Of a stretch of 64,000 bases of DNA, positions 36,555 through 46,245 are shown in pieces. The DNA comes from an uncultured Eubacteriales bacterium (GTDB lineage: Bacteria > Bacillota > Clostridia > Saccharofermentanales > UBA5734), in contig CAILLO010000063.1 of assembly GCA_903835065.1 (NCBI GenBank), positions 21,186-85,185 on the forward strand, read 5' to 3'. Below the pieces are notes generated by a model. That model had not been told where the DNA came from. It worked only from the letters and a program-made list of their open reading frames with translations, and did not search any database. Every line of letters starts with the position of its first letter. Position 1 is the stretch's first letter. Made by a program: the position numbers and the translations under genes.

Positions 36555-36820
36555 TGCGCGTCGATTCGCGCACATCGTCGATTCCGGAGATTGCCGCAGC
36601 CGGCTGCTGCGCCGGCGAACGGGGAACTCCGGAGGAGAAGTCCGGTCAGAAGACCGGGCGAACAGGTCCTTGAACCCGGCAGCGCCGTGCTCGAGAGAGC
36701 ATACTGCCCAGGACGCGACCTTCCAGCGGGAAGGCGGGCGTCGCTGGGTTTTATGACGGAAGAGTATGACACGCCCGGCACAGTTGAGGATAGAACGCAG
36801 CAACGAGGAGGTTTGACCCC
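36555..36820 (+). promoter_or_regulatory. Structured leader of the S10 operon
   Basis: A 266-base leader without a convincing coding frame. It is rich in complementary segments: GTCCGG and CCGG around 36640-36660, TGCTC and GAGCA around 36688-36701, and a large hairpin ending in a T run at 36707-36753. S10 operon leaders in other bacteria are regulated by protein L4 through transcription and translation. Whether L4 acts here is inference. Confidence 0.6.
36707..36752 (+). terminator. Attenuator-like hairpin in the S10 leader
   Basis: The arm CCCAG-GACGC pairs with GCGTC-G-CTGGG (one bulged G), enclosing a second perfect helix, CCTTCC and GGAAGG, with loop AGCG. TTTT follows directly. The structure is a textbook intrinsic terminator 68 bases upstream of rpsJ, so full readthrough of the operon must be conditional or the hairpin only partly efficient. 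Confidence 0.7.
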
Positions 36821-37132
36821 ATGGCAGTGAACCAGAAGATCCGCATCCGTCTCAAGGCCTTCGACCACGAGGTCCTCGACGCCAGCACCGAGAGGATCGT
36901 CGAGACCGCGAAGCGTACCGGTGCCGTCATTTCCGGCCCGATTCCGCTTCCGACCGAGAAGGAGATCGTCACGATCCTCCGCGCCCCCCACAAGTACAAG
37001 GACGCCCGCGAGCAGTTCGAGCTCCGCACCCACAAGCGCCTGATCGACATCCTCGCGCCCAACCAGAAGACGGTCGAGGCCCTGATGAAGCTCGACATGC
37101 CGGCCGGAGTCAACATCGAGATCAAGCTGTAG
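36821..37132 (+). CDS. rpsJ: 30S ribosomal protein S10
   Basis: The 103-residue head protein of the 30S subunit and a partner of NusB in antitermination. The family is recognised by [24 protein letters not shown] [28 protein letters not shown] and the ending [13 protein letters not shown] follows GAGGAGG. First gene of the S10 operon. Confidence 0.98.
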   Translation: MAVNQKIRIRLKAFDHEVLDASTERIVETAKRTGAVISGPIPLPTEKEIVTILRAPHKYKDAREQFELRTHKRLIDILAPNQKTVEALMKLDMPAGVNIEIKL

Positions 37133-37223
37133 CCGGAGGCGGCCCCCGACGGGGCCGCGTTCCGCGAAGAAGGTCAAGTTCGCCGGAGACTTGAGGCGAA
37201 CCAATAACCAAGGAGGTAGGACA

Positions 37224-37859
37224 GTGAAAGACAAGTTCATGCTGGGCAAGAAGGTCGGGATGTCCCAGTTCTTCGACGCGACCGGCCTGGCCGTTCCCGT
37301 GACCGTGATCGAGTGCGGGCCCGTGGTCGTCGTCCAGAAGAAGACCGTCGAGACCGACGGCTACACCGCCGTCAAGGTCGGCTACGGCGACGTCGCCGAG
37401 CGCAAGGTCAACCGTCCCGACAAGGGCCAGTACAAGAAGTTCGGCGTCGCGCCGAAGAAGTACCTCGGCGAATTCCGCACGGACAAGGTCCTCGAGCCCG
37501 GCCAGGAGATCCGCGTCTCCGAGATGTTCGCCGTCGGCGACGCCGTCGACGTCAGCGGCACCTCCAAGGGCAAGGGCTTCGCCGGCACCGTCAAGCGCTA
37601 TGGCCAGAGCGGCGGTCCCGACACCCACGGTTCGATGTACCATCGCCGCGTCGGCTCGATGGGCGCCAACACCGACCCCGCCCGCGTCCTCCCCGGCAAG
37701 CGTCTCCCCGGCCACATGGGCTCGGAGAGCGTCACGGTCCAGAACCTCGACGTGGTGATGGTCGATGGAGAACGCAACATCCTCGTGCTCAAAGGCGCCG
37801 TGCCAGGTCCGAAAGGCGGCCTCCTCGAGATCACGGGATCCGTCAAGTCCGGCAAGTGA
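37224..37859 (+). CDS. rplC: 50S ribosomal protein L3
   Basis: A 211-residue protein near the peptidyl-transferase centre. LGKKVGMSQFFD, GTSKGKGFAG, RVGSMG and PGKRLPGHMG are present. The start is GTG, chosen because AAGGAGGT lies six bases upstream; ATG 37239 is internal. Confidence 0.97.
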   Translation: MKDKFMLGKKVGMSQFFDATGLAVPVTVIECGPVVVVQKKTVETDGYTAVKVGYGDVAERKVNRPDKGQYKKFGVAPKKYLGEFRTDKVLEPGQEIRVSEMFAVGDAVDVSGTSKGKGFAGTVKRYGQSGGPDTHGSMYHRRVGSMGANTDPARVLPGKRLPGHMGSESVTVQNLDVVMVDGERNILVLKGAVPGPKGGLLEITGSVKSGK

Positions 37860-37883
37860 TCGGGCGAAAGGGAGGAGCTAGAC

Positions 37884-38507
37884 ATGGCAAAGGTTGATGT
37901 CTTCAACACCGAAGGTGCCGTGGTCGGTCAGATCGAACTGAGCGACAGCATCTTCGGGATCGAACCCAACGAGAACGTCGTCCACCAGGTCGTCATGAAC
38001 CAGCTGGCGAACCGCAGGCAGGGCACGCACTCGACCAAGACCCGCCACGAAGTCAGCGGCGGCGGCAAGAAGCCGTACCGCCAGAAGGGCACCGGCCGCG
38101 CCCGCCAGGGTTCGATCCGCTCCGCGCAGTGGATCAAGGGCGGCATCATCTTCGGGCCCAAGCCCCGCGACTATTCCTACACGCTGCCGAAGAAGGTCCG
38201 CCGCCTCGCGCTGAAGTCGGCCCTCTCCTCGAAGCTCGCGTCGCAGAAGCTGGTCGTCGTGGACGCCCTCGACTTCGACGAGATCAAGACCAAGACCATG
38301 ATCCGCGTCCTCGGCAACCTGAAGGCCACCGGCTCCGCCCTGGTCGTCATGGAAACCAAGAATCCGAACGTCGAGAAGTCGGCCCGGAACATCCCGGGCA
38401 TCAAGACCGCGCTCGTCAATACGATCAACGTGTTCGACATCCTCAAGTTCGACACCTTCATCGTGACGAAGGCCGCCGTCGAGAAGGTCCAGGAGGTGTA
38501 TGTGTGA
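37884..38507 (+). CDS. rplD: 50S ribosomal protein L4
   Basis: A 207-residue exit-tunnel protein. The tunnel loop is recognisable in TRHEVSGGGKKPYRQKGTGRARQGS, followed by FGPKPRDYSY. In many bacteria L4 represses its own operon through the S10 leader, and a structured leader is present here. The stop overlaps the L23 start by one base (TGATG). Confidence 0.97.
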   Translation: MAKVDVFNTEGAVVGQIELSDSIFGIEPNENVVHQVVMNQLANRRQGTHSTKTRHEVSGGGKKPYRQKGTGRARQGSIRSAQWIKGGIIFGPKPRDYSYTLPKKVRRLALKSALSSKLASQKLVVVDALDFDEIKTKTMIRVLGNLKATGSALVVMETKNPNVEKSARNIPGIKTALVNTINVFDILKFDTFIVTKAAVEKVQEVYV

Positions 38508-38860
38508 TGAGGGATGCGCATGATGTCATCGTCCGCCCGTACGTGACCGAGCGGAGCACCGCGTCGGTCGCCGACGGCCGGTACACGTTCGTGGTCGCCA
38601 CCGGCACCACGAAATCCGAGATCCGTTCCGCCGTGGAGCAGCTGTTCAACGTCAAGGTCCTCCAGGTGAACACCGTGAACGTCGGTGGCAAGGAAAAGCG
38701 CCAGGGCGTGCACGTCGGGACCACTCCCGACTGGAAGAAGGCGATCGTGACGATCGACACCAACCCCAAGCCCAACTCGTATCTTGCGAAGGGCGGCAAG
38801 GCCGCCGCCTCCTCGAAGAAGTACAAGAATTCGATCGAAGAATTCGGCTACGGCCAGTGA
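38507..38860 (+). CDS. rplW: 50S ribosomal protein L23
   Basis: A 117-residue protein at the tunnel exit, docking site of trigger factor and SRP. It has IVRPYVTERS, YTFVVATGTTKSEIRSAVEQLFNVKV and NTVNV. The tail beyond the usual end (SYLAKGGKAAASSKKYKN and on) is about 20 residues longer than in most bacteria. Translation is coupled to rplD. Confidence 0.96.
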   Translation: MRDAHDVIVRPYVTERSTASVADGRYTFVVATGTTKSEIRSAVEQLFNVKVLQVNTVNVGGKEKRQGVHVGTTPDWKKAIVTIDTNPKPNSYLAKGGKAAASSKKYKNSIEEFGYGQ

Positions 38861-38889
38861 CCGCCGCCTGCGAGAAGGAGTGAAAAGAG

Positions 38890-39720
38890 ATGCCAGTCAA
38901 GAGTTTTAGGCCGACCTCGCCTGCCCGACGGTACATGACGGTCGCCGATTTCAGCGAACTGACCGACAAGAAGCCGGAGAAATCCCTGCTCTCCCCGATC
39001 AAGAAGAGCGGCGGGCGCAACAGCTACGGTCGCATCACCGTCCGCCACATCGGCGGCGGCAACCGCCAGAAGTACCGCATCATCGACTGGAAGCGGTCGA
39101 AGGACGGCGTCAAGGCCAAGGTCGTCGCGCTCGAATACGACCCGAACCGCACCGCCAACATCGCCCTGCTCCAATATGAGGACGGCGAGAAGCGCTACAT
39201 CCTGGCCCCCGAGGGCCTCGTCGTCGGCGCGTCGGTCGTGAGCGGCCCCGCCGTCGACATCGTCGCCGGCAACTGCCTCCCGATCACCGGCATCCCCGTC
39301 GGCACGATCATCCACAACGTGGAGCTCAAGCCCGGCAAGGGAGCCCAGATGGTCCGCACGGCCGGCGTCGGCGCCCAGCTGATGGCCAAGGAGGGCGAGT
39401 ACGCCCAGGTCCGACTCCCGTCCGGCGAAGTCCGCAAGGTCTCGGTCCTCTGCCGCGCGACGATCGGTCTCGTCGGCAACCACGACCATGAGAACGTCAG
39501 CCTCGGCAAGGCCGGCCGCAAGCGCCACATGGGCGTGCGCCCGACCGTCCGCGGCGTCGCCATGAACCCGGTCGACCACCCCCACGGCGGTGGCGAAGGC
39601 AAGTCCCCCATCGGCCGTCCCGGTCCGGTCACGCCGTGGGGCGTCCCGACCCTGGGCAAGAAGACGCGAGCCCGCAAGAAGCCTTCCGACAAGATGATTG
39701 TCAAGAGAAGGTCCAAGTAA
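38890..39720 (+). CDS. rplB: 50S ribosomal protein L2
   Basis: A 276-residue core protein of 50S. It contains [21 protein letters not shown], the conserved [14 protein letters not shown] loop with the histidine important for peptidyl transfer, and [13 protein letters not shown]. Length matches the family. ATG follows GAAAAGAG. Confidence 0.98.
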   Translation: MPVKSFRPTSPARRYMTVADFSELTDKKPEKSLLSPIKKSGGRNSYGRITVRHIGGGNRQKYRIIDWKRSKDGVKAKVVALEYDPNRTANIALLQYEDGEKRYILAPEGLVVGASVVSGPAVDIVAGNCLPITGIPVGTIIHNVELKPGKGAQMVRTAGVGAQLMAKEGEYAQVRLPSGEVRKVSVLCRATIGLVGNHDHENVSLGKAGRKRHMGVRPTVRGVAMNPVDHPHGGGEGKSPIGRPGPVTPWGVPTLGKKTRARKKPSDKMIVKRRSK

Positions 39721-39738
39721 AGGAAGGGAGGCTTCAAG

Positions 39739-40023
39739 ATGAGCAGATCGACGAAAAAGGGATTCTTCATTCAGGAAGCGCTGCTGAAGCGCATCGTCGC
39801 CATGAACGAAACCAACGAGAAGAAGGTCGTCAAGACCTGGTCGCGTTCCTCCACCATCTTCCCGGAGATGGTCGGCCATACGATTGCCGTCTACGATGGC
39901 AAGAAGCACGTGCCGGTGTACATCACCGAGGAGATGGTCGGCCACAAGCTCGGCGAATTCGCTCCGACTCGTACCTTCCGCGGTCACTCGAAGTCGACCG
40001 AGAAGGCCACGGTCGTGAAGTGA
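39739..40023 (+). CDS. rpsS: 30S ribosomal protein S19
   Basis: A 94-residue head protein of 30S. It has [38 protein letters not shown] and [19 protein letters not shown] follows GGAAGGGAGG. Confidence 0.98.
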   Translation: MSRSTKKGFFIQEALLKRIVAMNETNEKKVVKTWSRSSTIFPEMVGHTIAVYDGKKHVPVYITEEMVGHKLGEFAPTRTFRGHSKSTEKATVVK

Positions 40024-40052
40024 AGACGGCGTAGGAAGGGAGGAACTGCAAC

Positions 40053-40529
40053 GTGGAAAAGAAGGTCATGAGCAAGGAGTACATGCAGGAGAACCGCGAG
40101 GAGATCCTGAAGGCGTATTCCGCCCCGCACCGCCTCTATGCGAAGCCGGCCCTGCTCACCAAGAAGGAGCGCAAGGTCCTCGGGATCGGCAAGGACGAGG
40201 GGCGCGCGATCGCCCGCTATGTCCGCCTGTCGTCCCGCAAGGCCAACATCGTGATCGATCTGATCAAGGACAAGAGCCTCGACGAAGCCTTCGCGATTCT
40301 CAAGTACACTCCGAAGGCCGCCTCTCCGGTCCTCGAGAAGCTGCTCAAGTCCGCCGAAGCCAACGCCGTCAACAACAACGGACTTTCGCGCGACGCCCTC
40401 TACGTCTCCGACTGCTTCGCCAACCAGGGCCCCACGCTCAAGCGCATCATGCCCAGGGCCAGAGGTAGCGCGAGCAAGATCCACAAGAGGACCAGCCACA
40501 TCACGCTGGTTCTCAAGGAAAGAAAGTAG
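40053..40529 (+). CDS. rplV: 50S ribosomal protein L22 with N-terminal extension
   Basis: A 158-residue protein. The L22 core starts near residue 50 ([22 protein letters not shown]) and ends with [22 protein letters not shown], the tunnel hairpin. About 45 charged residues precede the core, which most bacterial L22 proteins lack. The GTG start lies nine bases after GGGAGG; ATG 40068 would shorten the extension by only five residues. Confidence 0.95.
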   Translation: MEKKVMSKEYMQENREEILKAYSAPHRLYAKPALLTKKERKVLGIGKDEGRAIARYVRLSSRKANIVIDLIKDKSLDEAFAILKYTPKAASPVLEKLLKSAEANAVNNNGLSRDALYVSDCFANQGPTLKRIMPRARGSASKIHKRTSHITLVLKERK

Positions 40530-40540
40530 GAGGGCGCCAG

Positions 40541-41212
40541 ATGGGCCAGAAGGTCAATCCCCACGGTCTTCGGATCGGCATCATCAAGGACTGGGACACG
40601 AAGTGGTATGCCAGCAAGAAGGACTTCAGCGTGTTTCTGGTCGAAGACAAGCATATCCGCGACTTCCTGAAGAAGGAACTCTATGCCGCGGGCGTCTCCC
40701 GCATCGAAGTCGAGCGCAAGGGCGAGGAGAAGATCCTCGTCGCGATCCACGCCGCCAAGCCCGGCGTCGTGATCGGCCGCCAGGGCGCCGGCGTCGAGGA
40801 GATCAAGAAGAAGCTGCAGTCCCGCTTCAAGCGCACCTTCTTCATCAACATCACCGAAGTCAAGTCGCCCGACATGGAGGCGCAACTGGTGGCCGAGAAC
40901 ATCGCCGCCCAGCTCGAAAAGCGCATCTCCTTCCGTCGCGCGATGAAGCAGACGATGCAGCGCGCGATGAAGTCGGGCGCCAAGGGCATCAAGACCCAGG
41001 TCTGCGGACGCCTCGGCGGAGCCGAGATCGCCCGCACCGAGCACTATCATGAAGGCACGATTCCCCTGCAGACGCTCCGCGCCGACATCGACTACGGCTT
41101 CACCGAAGCCGCCACCACCTACGGCCGCATCGGCGTCAAGGTCTGGATCTACAAGGGCGAGGTATTCCCGGCTCCGAAGAAGCCCGTCGTCGCGGAAGGA
41201 GGGGAGTCCTGA
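40541..41212 (+). CDS. rpsC: 30S ribosomal protein S3
   Basis: A 223-residue protein at the mRNA entry of 30S. It begins [14 protein letters not shown], contains the KH motif [16 protein letters not shown] and the C-terminal [12 protein letters not shown] and [14 protein letters not shown]. Length is normal. The stop overlaps the L16 start by one base. Confidence 0.98.
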   Translation: MGQKVNPHGLRIGIIKDWDTKWYASKKDFSVFLVEDKHIRDFLKKELYAAGVSRIEVERKGEEKILVAIHAAKPGVVIGRQGAGVEEIKKKLQSRFKRTFFINITEVKSPDMEAQLVAENIAAQLEKRISFRRAMKQTMQRAMKSGAKGIKTQVCGRLGGAEIARTEHYHEGTIPLQTLRADIDYGFTEAATTYGRIGVKVWIYKGEVFPAPKKPVVAEGGES

Positions 41213-41646
41213 TGCTTCTCCCGAAGAGAGTCAAGTACAGAAGAGTGCACCGCGGCCGCATGACCGGAAAGGCCACCCGCGGCAACTTCGTCAGCTACGG
41301 CGAGTTCGGTCTCGCCGCCCTCGAACCCGGCTGGATCACCAGCAACCAGATCGAAGCCGCCCGTGTCGCGATCAACCGTTTCGTGAAGCGTGGCGGAAAG
41401 ACCTGGATCAAGATCTTCCCGGACAAGCCCGTCACCAAGAAGCCGGCCGAGACCCGAATGGGCTCCGGCAAGGGCTCTCCGGAGTTCTGGGTCGCCGTCG
41501 TGAAGCCGGGACGCGTGATGTTCGAGATCGCAGGCGTTCCCGAGGCCGATGCCCGCGAGGCGATGCGTCTCGCCGGCCACAAGCTCCCGATCCAGACCCG
41601 GTTCGTGGCGCGCGAAAAGGAAGGTGAAGTGCATGAAGGCGAATGA
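41212..41646 (+). CDS. rplP: 50S ribosomal protein L16
   Basis: A 144-residue protein near the A site. It has [60 protein letters not shown] and the C-terminal [10 protein letters not shown]. It overlaps rpmC by 14 bp. Confidence 0.98.
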   Translation: MLLPKRVKYRRVHRGRMTGKATRGNFVSYGEFGLAALEPGWITSNQIEAARVAINRFVKRGGKTWIKIFPDKPVTKKPAETRMGSGKGSPEFWVAVVKPGRVMFEIAGVPEADAREAMRLAGHKLPIQTRFVAREKEGEVHEGE

Positions 41647-41842
41647 GATCCGCGACATGCGTGACAAGACGGCCCCCGAGCTCGACGACGAGCTCAAGGC
41701 CCTGAAGACGGAACTCTTCAAGCTCCGCTTCCAGCACGCGACCAACCAGCTCGACAATCCGCTGAAGCTCCGCACCGTGAAGCGCGACATCGCCCGGGTC
41801 AAGACGATCCAGCGCGAAATCGAGCTCAAGGGCGCCAAGTGA
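41633..41842 (+). CDS. rpmC: 50S ribosomal protein L29
   Basis: A 69-residue two-helix protein at the tunnel exit. It has [27 protein letters not shown] and [11 protein letters not shown]. The ATG at 41633 lies inside the end of rplP and follows GGAAGGTGAAG. Confidence 0.95.
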   Translation: MKANEIRDMRDKTAPELDDELKALKTELFKLRFQHATNQLDNPLKLRTVKRDIARVKTIQREIELKGAK

Positions 41843-41862
41843 GCGGCGAGGAGGAAGCGAAG

Positions 41863-42120
41863 ATGGAAGAGAGAAACCTGAGGAAGACCCGAGTGGGCGT
41901 CGTCAAGAGCGACAAGATGGACAAGACGATCGTCGTCGCCGTCGAGGAGCACGTGCAGCACCCCCTCTACAAGAAGATCGTGAAGAGGACCTACAAGCTC
42001 AAGGCGCACGACGAGAACAACGAGTGCGGCGTCGGCGACAAGGTCAAGGTCATGGAGACCCGCCCCCTCAGCAAGGACAAGCGCTGGCGGCTGGTCGAGA
42101 TCGTCGAGAAGGCGAAGTAG
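41863..42120 (+). CDS. rpsQ: 30S ribosomal protein S17
   Basis: An 85-residue OB-fold protein. It has [41 protein letters not shown] and [18 protein letters not shown]. The ATG at 41863 is chosen because GAGGAGG lies eight bases upstream; GTG 41839 would overlap rpmC. Confidence 0.97.
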   Translation: MEERNLRKTRVGVVKSDKMDKTIVVAVEEHVQHPLYKKIVKRTYKLKAHDENNECGVGDKVKVMETRPLSKDKRWRLVEIVEKAK

Positions 42121-42159
42121 CGGCCCCCGGGGGGAAGACCGGGAAGGAGGAGATTCTGC

Positions 42160-42528
42160 ATGATCCAGGTCCAGACCGTTCTCAAGTCCGCCGACAACAC
42201 CGGTGCGCGGGAACTCATGTGCATCAAGGTCCTAGGCGGTTCCTGGAGGAAGTACGCCCACATCGGTGACGTCATCGTATGCTCCGTCCGCGAGGCGACG
42301 CCGGGTGGCGTCGTCAAGAAGGGCGAGGTCGTGCGCTGCGTGATCGTCCGCACCAAGAAGGGGACCCGTCGTCCGGACGGCTCCTACATCAAGTTCGACG
42401 AGAACGCCGCCGTCCTCATCAAGGAGGACAAGAATCCGCGCGGCACCCGCATCTTCGGGCCCGTTGCGCGTGAGCTCAGGGACAAGGACTACATGAAGAT
42501 CCTCTCCCTTGCGCCCGAAGTACTGTAA
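42160..42528 (+). CDS. rplN: 50S ribosomal protein L14
   Basis: A 122-residue protein of the subunit interface. It begins [20 protein letters not shown] and includes [22 protein letters not shown] and [25 protein letters not shown] follows GAAGGAGG. First gene after a 39-bp gap. Confidence 0.98.
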   Translation: MIQVQTVLKSADNTGARELMCIKVLGGSWRKYAHIGDVIVCSVREATPGGVVKKGEVVRCVIVRTKKGTRRPDGSYIKFDENAAVLIKEDKNPRGTRIFGPVARELRDKDYMKILSLAPEVL

Positions 42529-42541
42529 GGAGGGGAGAGCG

Positions 42542-42886
42542 ATGGCGAACAAGATCCACGTCAAGGAAAAGGACACCGTGATCGTCCTCACCGGCAAGGA
42601 TGCCGGCAAGAGCGGCAAGGTGCTGCAGGTCAACAAGGACGAAGGCCGCGTCCTCGTCGAGGGCGTCAACATGGCCACCAAGCACAAGAAGCCCAGGGGA
42701 CGCTACCAGCAGGGCGGCATCATCCACCAGGAAGCGCCGATCCACGCCTCGAACGTCATGCTCGTGTGCGCCGAGTGCAAGCATCCGACCAAGGCCATCC
42801 ACGAGATCCGGCCGGGCGGCGAAAAGGTCCGCAAGTGCCGGAAGTGCGGCGCGGTCCTCGAAACCGTCCGCGAAGCCGCGAAGTGA
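42542..42886 (+). CDS. rplX: 50S ribosomal protein L24 with zinc-ribbon C-terminus
   Basis: A 114-residue protein that starts 50S assembly. The KOW core is [18 protein letters not shown] with [14 protein letters not shown]. The C-terminal part has two CxxC pairs (CAEC and CRKC), the zinc-binding form of L24. ATG 42542 follows GGAGGGGAG. Confidence 0.97.
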   Translation: MANKIHVKEKDTVIVLTGKDAGKSGKVLQVNKDEGRVLVEGVNMATKHKKPRGRYQQGGIIHQEAPIHASNVMLVCAECKHPTKAIHEIRPGGEKVRKCRKCGAVLETVREAAK

Positions 42887-42902
42887 CGGGGGTAGTTGAG
42901 AG

Positions 42903-43442
42903 ATGGCAAGACTGAAGGACAAGTACACCCAGGAGGTCGCGCCCGCCATGATGGCGCGCTTCAAGTACACCTCGACGATGCAGATTCCGAAGGTCGAGAA
43001 GATCGTCCTGAACATGGGCGTCGGCGAAGTCAAGGACAACCCGAAGGCGATCGAGTCCGCAGCGGCCGACATGGGCCTGATCGCGGGCCAGCGCCCCGTC
43101 ATCACCAAGGCGAAGAAGTCCGTTTCGGCCTTCAAGCTGAGGGAAGGCATGAACATCGGCTGCAAGGTGACCCTCCGGGGCAACCGCATGTACGAGTTCA
43201 TGGACAAGCTCGTGAGCGTCGCCCTCCCGAGAGTGCGCGACTTCCGCGGCGTCAACCCCGATTCCTTCGACGGCAGGGGCAACTACGCCCTGGGCGTCAA
43301 GGAACAGCTGATCTTCCCGGAAATCGACTACGACAAGATCGATCGCATCCGCGGGATGGATATCATCATCGTGACGACCGCACCCACGGATGAAGAGGCG
43401 CGCGAACTGCTTCGGCTGCTCGGCATGCCGTTCAGCAAGTAA
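42903..43442 (+). CDS. rplE: 50S ribosomal protein L5
   Basis: A 179-residue protein of the central protuberance that binds 5S rRNA. It has [64 protein letters not shown] and [20 protein letters not shown]. The ribosome binding site is weak (GGGGGT). Confidence 0.98.
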   Translation: MARLKDKYTQEVAPAMMARFKYTSTMQIPKVEKIVLNMGVGEVKDNPKAIESAAADMGLIAGQRPVITKAKKSVSAFKLREGMNIGCKVTLRGNRMYEFMDKLVSVALPRVRDFRGVNPDSFDGRGNYALGVKEQLIFPEIDYDKIDRIRGMDIIIVTTAPTDEEARELLRLLGMPFSK

Positions 43443-43461
43443 GCGAGGGAGGTACGAATCC

Positions 43462-43647
43462 ATGGCCAAGAAGTCGATGAAACTGAAGCAGCAGGCGGTG
43501 CCCAAGTACAGCACCCGCGGGTACAACCGCTGCAAGCTGTGCGGAAGGCCGCATGCCTACATGCGCCGTTACGGCGTCTGCAGGCTCTGCTTCCGATCTC
43601 TCGCATACAAGGGCCAGATCCCCGGCGTCCGCAAGGCCAGCTGGTAG
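43462..43647 (+). CDS. rpsZ: 30S ribosomal protein S14, zinc type
   Basis: A 61-residue S14 of the short type Z. Four zinc cysteines lie in CKLCGRPH and CRLCFR, and [11 protein letters not shown] ends the protein. ATG follows GGGAGG. The zinc-free long type is not in the operon. Confidence 0.97.
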   Translation: MAKKSMKLKQQAVPKYSTRGYNRCKLCGRPHAYMRRYGVCRLCFRSLAYKGQIPGVRKASW

Positions 43648-43669
43648 ACGAAAGGAAGGAGGAACGCAC

Positions 43670-44065
43670 ATGCAGCTCACCGATTCCATCGCCGATATGC
43701 TGACGAGAATCCGCAACGCGGCTTCGACCAATCACGGTACCGTCGACGTCCCGGCTTCCAACGTCAAGAAGTCCATCGCGCAGATCCTGCTCGATGAAGG
43801 CTACATCCAGCGCTTCGAGACCGTCGAGGACGGACTCCAGGGCATCATCCGCATCACGCTGAAGTACTCGGGCAAGAAGCCCGTCATCTCCGGTCTGAAG
43901 AGGATCTCGCGCCCCGGTCTCCGCGTGTACGCGCCCGCCGAGAAGCTCCCGAAGGTCCTCGGAGGACTCGGGATCGCCATCGTCTCGACGTCGAGCGGCA
44001 TCATGACCGACAAGAGCGCCCGCGTGAAGGGCATCGGCGGCGAGGTTCTCGCCTACATCTGGTAG
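43670..44065 (+). CDS. rpsH: 30S ribosomal protein S8
   Basis: A 131-residue protein needed for central-domain assembly and, in other bacteria, for autoregulation of this operon. It has [47 protein letters not shown] and the C-terminal [27 protein letters not shown] follows AAGGAGG. Confidence 0.98.
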   Translation: MQLTDSIADMLTRIRNAASTNHGTVDVPASNVKKSIAQILLDEGYIQRFETVEDGLQGIIRITLKYSGKKPVISGLKRISRPGLRVYAPAEKLPKVLGGLGIAIVSTSSGIMTDKSARVKGIGGEVLAYIW

Positions 44066-44143
44066 ATCGCACACTCTGAAAGGGGCGGATGGAGGGAGAT
44101 CCTCCGCACGCCCGCAATCTGAAGAGCAGGAGGACGAATTCAC

Positions 44144-44689
44144 ATGTCTAGAATCGGAAGAATGCCGATCGAGATCCCCGCGGGGGTGAAGGTCGACCTG
44201 GACGGAAACGAAGTCACGGTGAAGGGGCCCAAGGGGCAGCTTTCCATGACCGTCCACAAGGACATCAAGGTCCGCGCGGAGGGCAACCACCTCCTCGTCG
44301 AAAGACCCGGCGACTCGAAGATGCACAAGTCCCTGCACGGACTGACCCGCTCCCTCGTCCAGAACATGGTGACGGGCGTGTCGACCGGCTTCGAGAAGGC
44401 GCTCGACATCCAGGGCGTCGGCTTCAAGGCTTCGAAGGCCGGCAAGAAGCTGACCCTCAGCATCGGCTACTCGCATCTCGTCGAGATGGACGACCCCGAC
44501 GGGATCGTCACCGAGGTCCCTGCGCCGAACAAGATCGTCGTCAAGGGCTCCGACAAGCAGCTCGTGGGAGAGACCGCCGCCAAGATCCGCGCCAAGAGGG
44601 TGCCTGACGCATACCAGGGCAAGGGAATCAAGTACGCCGACGAGGTCCTCAAGCTCAAAGAGGGCAAGACCGGCGGCAAGGCCAAGTAG
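44144..44689 (+). CDS. rplF: 50S ribosomal protein L6
   Basis: A 181-residue protein at the stalk base. It begins [17 protein letters not shown] and has [32 protein letters not shown] and a [11 protein letters not shown] ending. ATG follows GCAGGAGGA; a 78-bp gap precedes it. Confidence 0.98.
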   Translation: MSRIGRMPIEIPAGVKVDLDGNEVTVKGPKGQLSMTVHKDIKVRAEGNHLLVERPGDSKMHKSLHGLTRSLVQNMVTGVSTGFEKALDIQGVGFKASKAGKKLTLSIGYSHLVEMDDPDGIVTEVPAPNKIVVKGSDKQLVGETAAKIRAKRVPDAYQGKGIKYADEVLKLKEGKTGGKAK

Positions 44690-44706
44690 AAGAAGGGGTG
44701 AGTGGA

Positions 44707-45075
44707 ATGATCAGCAGACCTCGCAGACAGGAGACCCGCAAGCGCAAGCACGATCGCGTCCGCAAGAAGATCACCGGGACCTCCGAACGCCCCCGCCTCT
44801 GCGTCTACCGGAGCCTTTCGAACATCTACGCCCAGGTCGTGGACGACGTCAAGGGGACGACCCTCGCGTCGGCTTCCACCATGGACAAGGAAATCAAGGA
44901 CAAGTTCGCGAACGGCGGGAACCAGGATGCAGCGGCCGAAGTCGGCAAGCTCGTCGCGGCCCGTTCCGTCGAGAAGGGCATCACCTCGGTGGTGTTCGAC
45001 CGTGGCGGTTACATCTTCCACGGGCGCGTCAAGTCTCTCGCGGAGGCGGCTCGTGAGGCCGGCCTCAAGTTCTAA
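44707..45075 (+). CDS. rplR: 50S ribosomal protein L18
   Basis: A 122-residue 5S rRNA-binding protein. It has [32 protein letters not shown]-like [39 protein letters not shown] 44707 is chosen over GTG 44698 because AAGGGGTGAG lies at normal distance. Confidence 0.97.
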   Translation: MISRPRRQETRKRKHDRVRKKITGTSERPRLCVYRSLSNIYAQVVDDVKGTTLASASTMDKEIKDKFANGGNQDAAAEVGKLVAARSVEKGITSVVFDRGGYIFHGRVKSLAEAAREAGLKF

Positions 45076-45095
45076 GGCAAGGAGGGCAAAACAAG

Positions 45096-45593
45096 GTGCG
45101 AATCGATGCCAATACCCTGGATCTTAAGGAAAAAGTGATCCATATCGGTCGTGTTTCCAAGACCGTCAAGGGCGGCCGCAACTTCCGCTTCTCCGCGCTG
45201 GTCATCGTCGGCGACGAGAACGGACACGTCGGCAAGGGCCTCGGGAAGGCCGCCGAAATCCCCGATGCGATCCGCAAGGGAATCGAGGACGCGAAGAAGA
45301 ACCTGATCGAGGTCCCGCTGTCCGCCACCACGATCCCGCACGAGATCATCGGCAACTTCGGGGCCGGCAGCGTCCTCCTGAAGCCGGCCAGCGAAGGCAC
45401 CGGCGTCATCGCCGGCGGCCCGGTCCGCGCCGTGCTGGAGCTCGCGGGCGTCAAGGACATCCGCACGAAGTCCCTCGGGACCAACAATCCGAACAACATG
45501 GTGAACGCCACCATGGCCGGTCTCAGCGCGCTCAAGTCGCCTGAGTCGGTCGCCCGCCTCCGCGGCAAGTCCGTGGAAGAGATCATCGGTTAG
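45096..45593 (+). CDS. rpsE: 30S ribosomal protein S5
   Basis: A 165-residue protein of the mRNA entry channel and decoding fidelity. It has [52 protein letters not shown] and [16 protein letters not shown]. The start is GTG, ten bases after AAGGAGG. Confidence 0.98.
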   Translation: MRIDANTLDLKEKVIHIGRVSKTVKGGRNFRFSALVIVGDENGHVGKGLGKAAEIPDAIRKGIEDAKKNLIEVPLSATTIPHEIIGNFGAGSVLLKPASEGTGVIAGGPVRAVLELAGVKDIRTKSLGTNNPNNMVNATMAGLSALKSPESVARLRGKSVEEIIG

Positions 45594-45605
45594 GAGGGGA
45601 GCAAC

Positions 45606-45785
45606 GTGGCGACACTCAAGATCACGCTCATCCGGAGCACGAGCAAGTGCAAGAAGAACCAGATCGCGACCGTGCAGGCACTCGGCCTGCGCAAGATCGG
45701 CCAGACCGTGGAGAAACAGGACAATCCCCAGATGCGGGGCATGGTCCGCACCGTGGCACACCTGGTCCGCTGCGAAGAAATCTAG
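45606..45785 (+). CDS. rpmD: 50S ribosomal protein L30
   Basis: A 59-residue protein between rpsE and rplO. The translation begins VATLKITLIRSTSKCKKNQ and contains LGLRKIGQTVEKQDNPQMRGM and a V-HLVR ending, all typical of L30. GTG start follows GGAGGGGAG. The gene is easily missed because of its size. Confidence 0.95.
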   Translation: MATLKITLIRSTSKCKKNQIATVQALGLRKIGQTVEKQDNPQMRGMVRTVAHLVRCEEI

Positions 45786-45800
45786 GGAGGTACTCAGCTC

Positions 45801-46241
45801 ATGAAGCTCAATGAACTCAAGGCTCCCGGGGCGCGTACCACGTCGAAGCGCAAGGGCCGCGGCGTCGGATCCGGCAACGGCAAGACCGGCGGCCACGGAC
45901 ACAAGGGCCAGAACGCCCGGGCCGGCGGCGGCGTACGCCTCGGCTTCGAAGGCGGCCAGATGCCGCTGTACCGTCGCCTGCCGAAGCGTGGATTCAACAA
46001 CAAGCGCTTCGCGACGAACTACGCTGTCGTCAACGTCGGCGATCTCAACCAGTTCCGCAGCGGGTCCATCGTGACGACGGAAGTCCTCGTCAAGGCGCGC
46101 CTCGTGACCGCGAAGCTCGACGGCGTTCGGATTCTCGGTTTCGGTGAACTGACGAAGAAGCTCAAGGTCAAGGTCACCGGATTCAGCGCCACCGCACGCG
46201 AAAAGATCGAAAAGGCCGGGGGAACCGTCGAGGAGGTATGA
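45801..46241 (+). CDS. rplO: 50S ribosomal protein L15
   Basis: A 146-residue protein. It has [59 protein letters not shown] and [22 protein letters not shown] follows GGGAGG. secY starts four bases after its stop. Confidence 0.98.
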   Translation: MKLNELKAPGARTTSKRKGRGVGSGNGKTGGHGHKGQNARAGGGVRLGFEGGQMPLYRRLPKRGFNNKRFATNYAVVNVGDLNQFRSGSIVTTEVLVKARLVTAKLDGVRILGFGELTKKLKVKVTGFSATAREKIEKAGGTVEEV

Positions 46242-46245
46242 TCCG

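Noticed and set aside
36540..36820. RNase P RNA or another known structured RNA in the S10 leader
   Set aside because: A stretch GGAGGAGAAGTCCGG recalls the RNase P core, but the other universal blocks are missing and the segment is too short.
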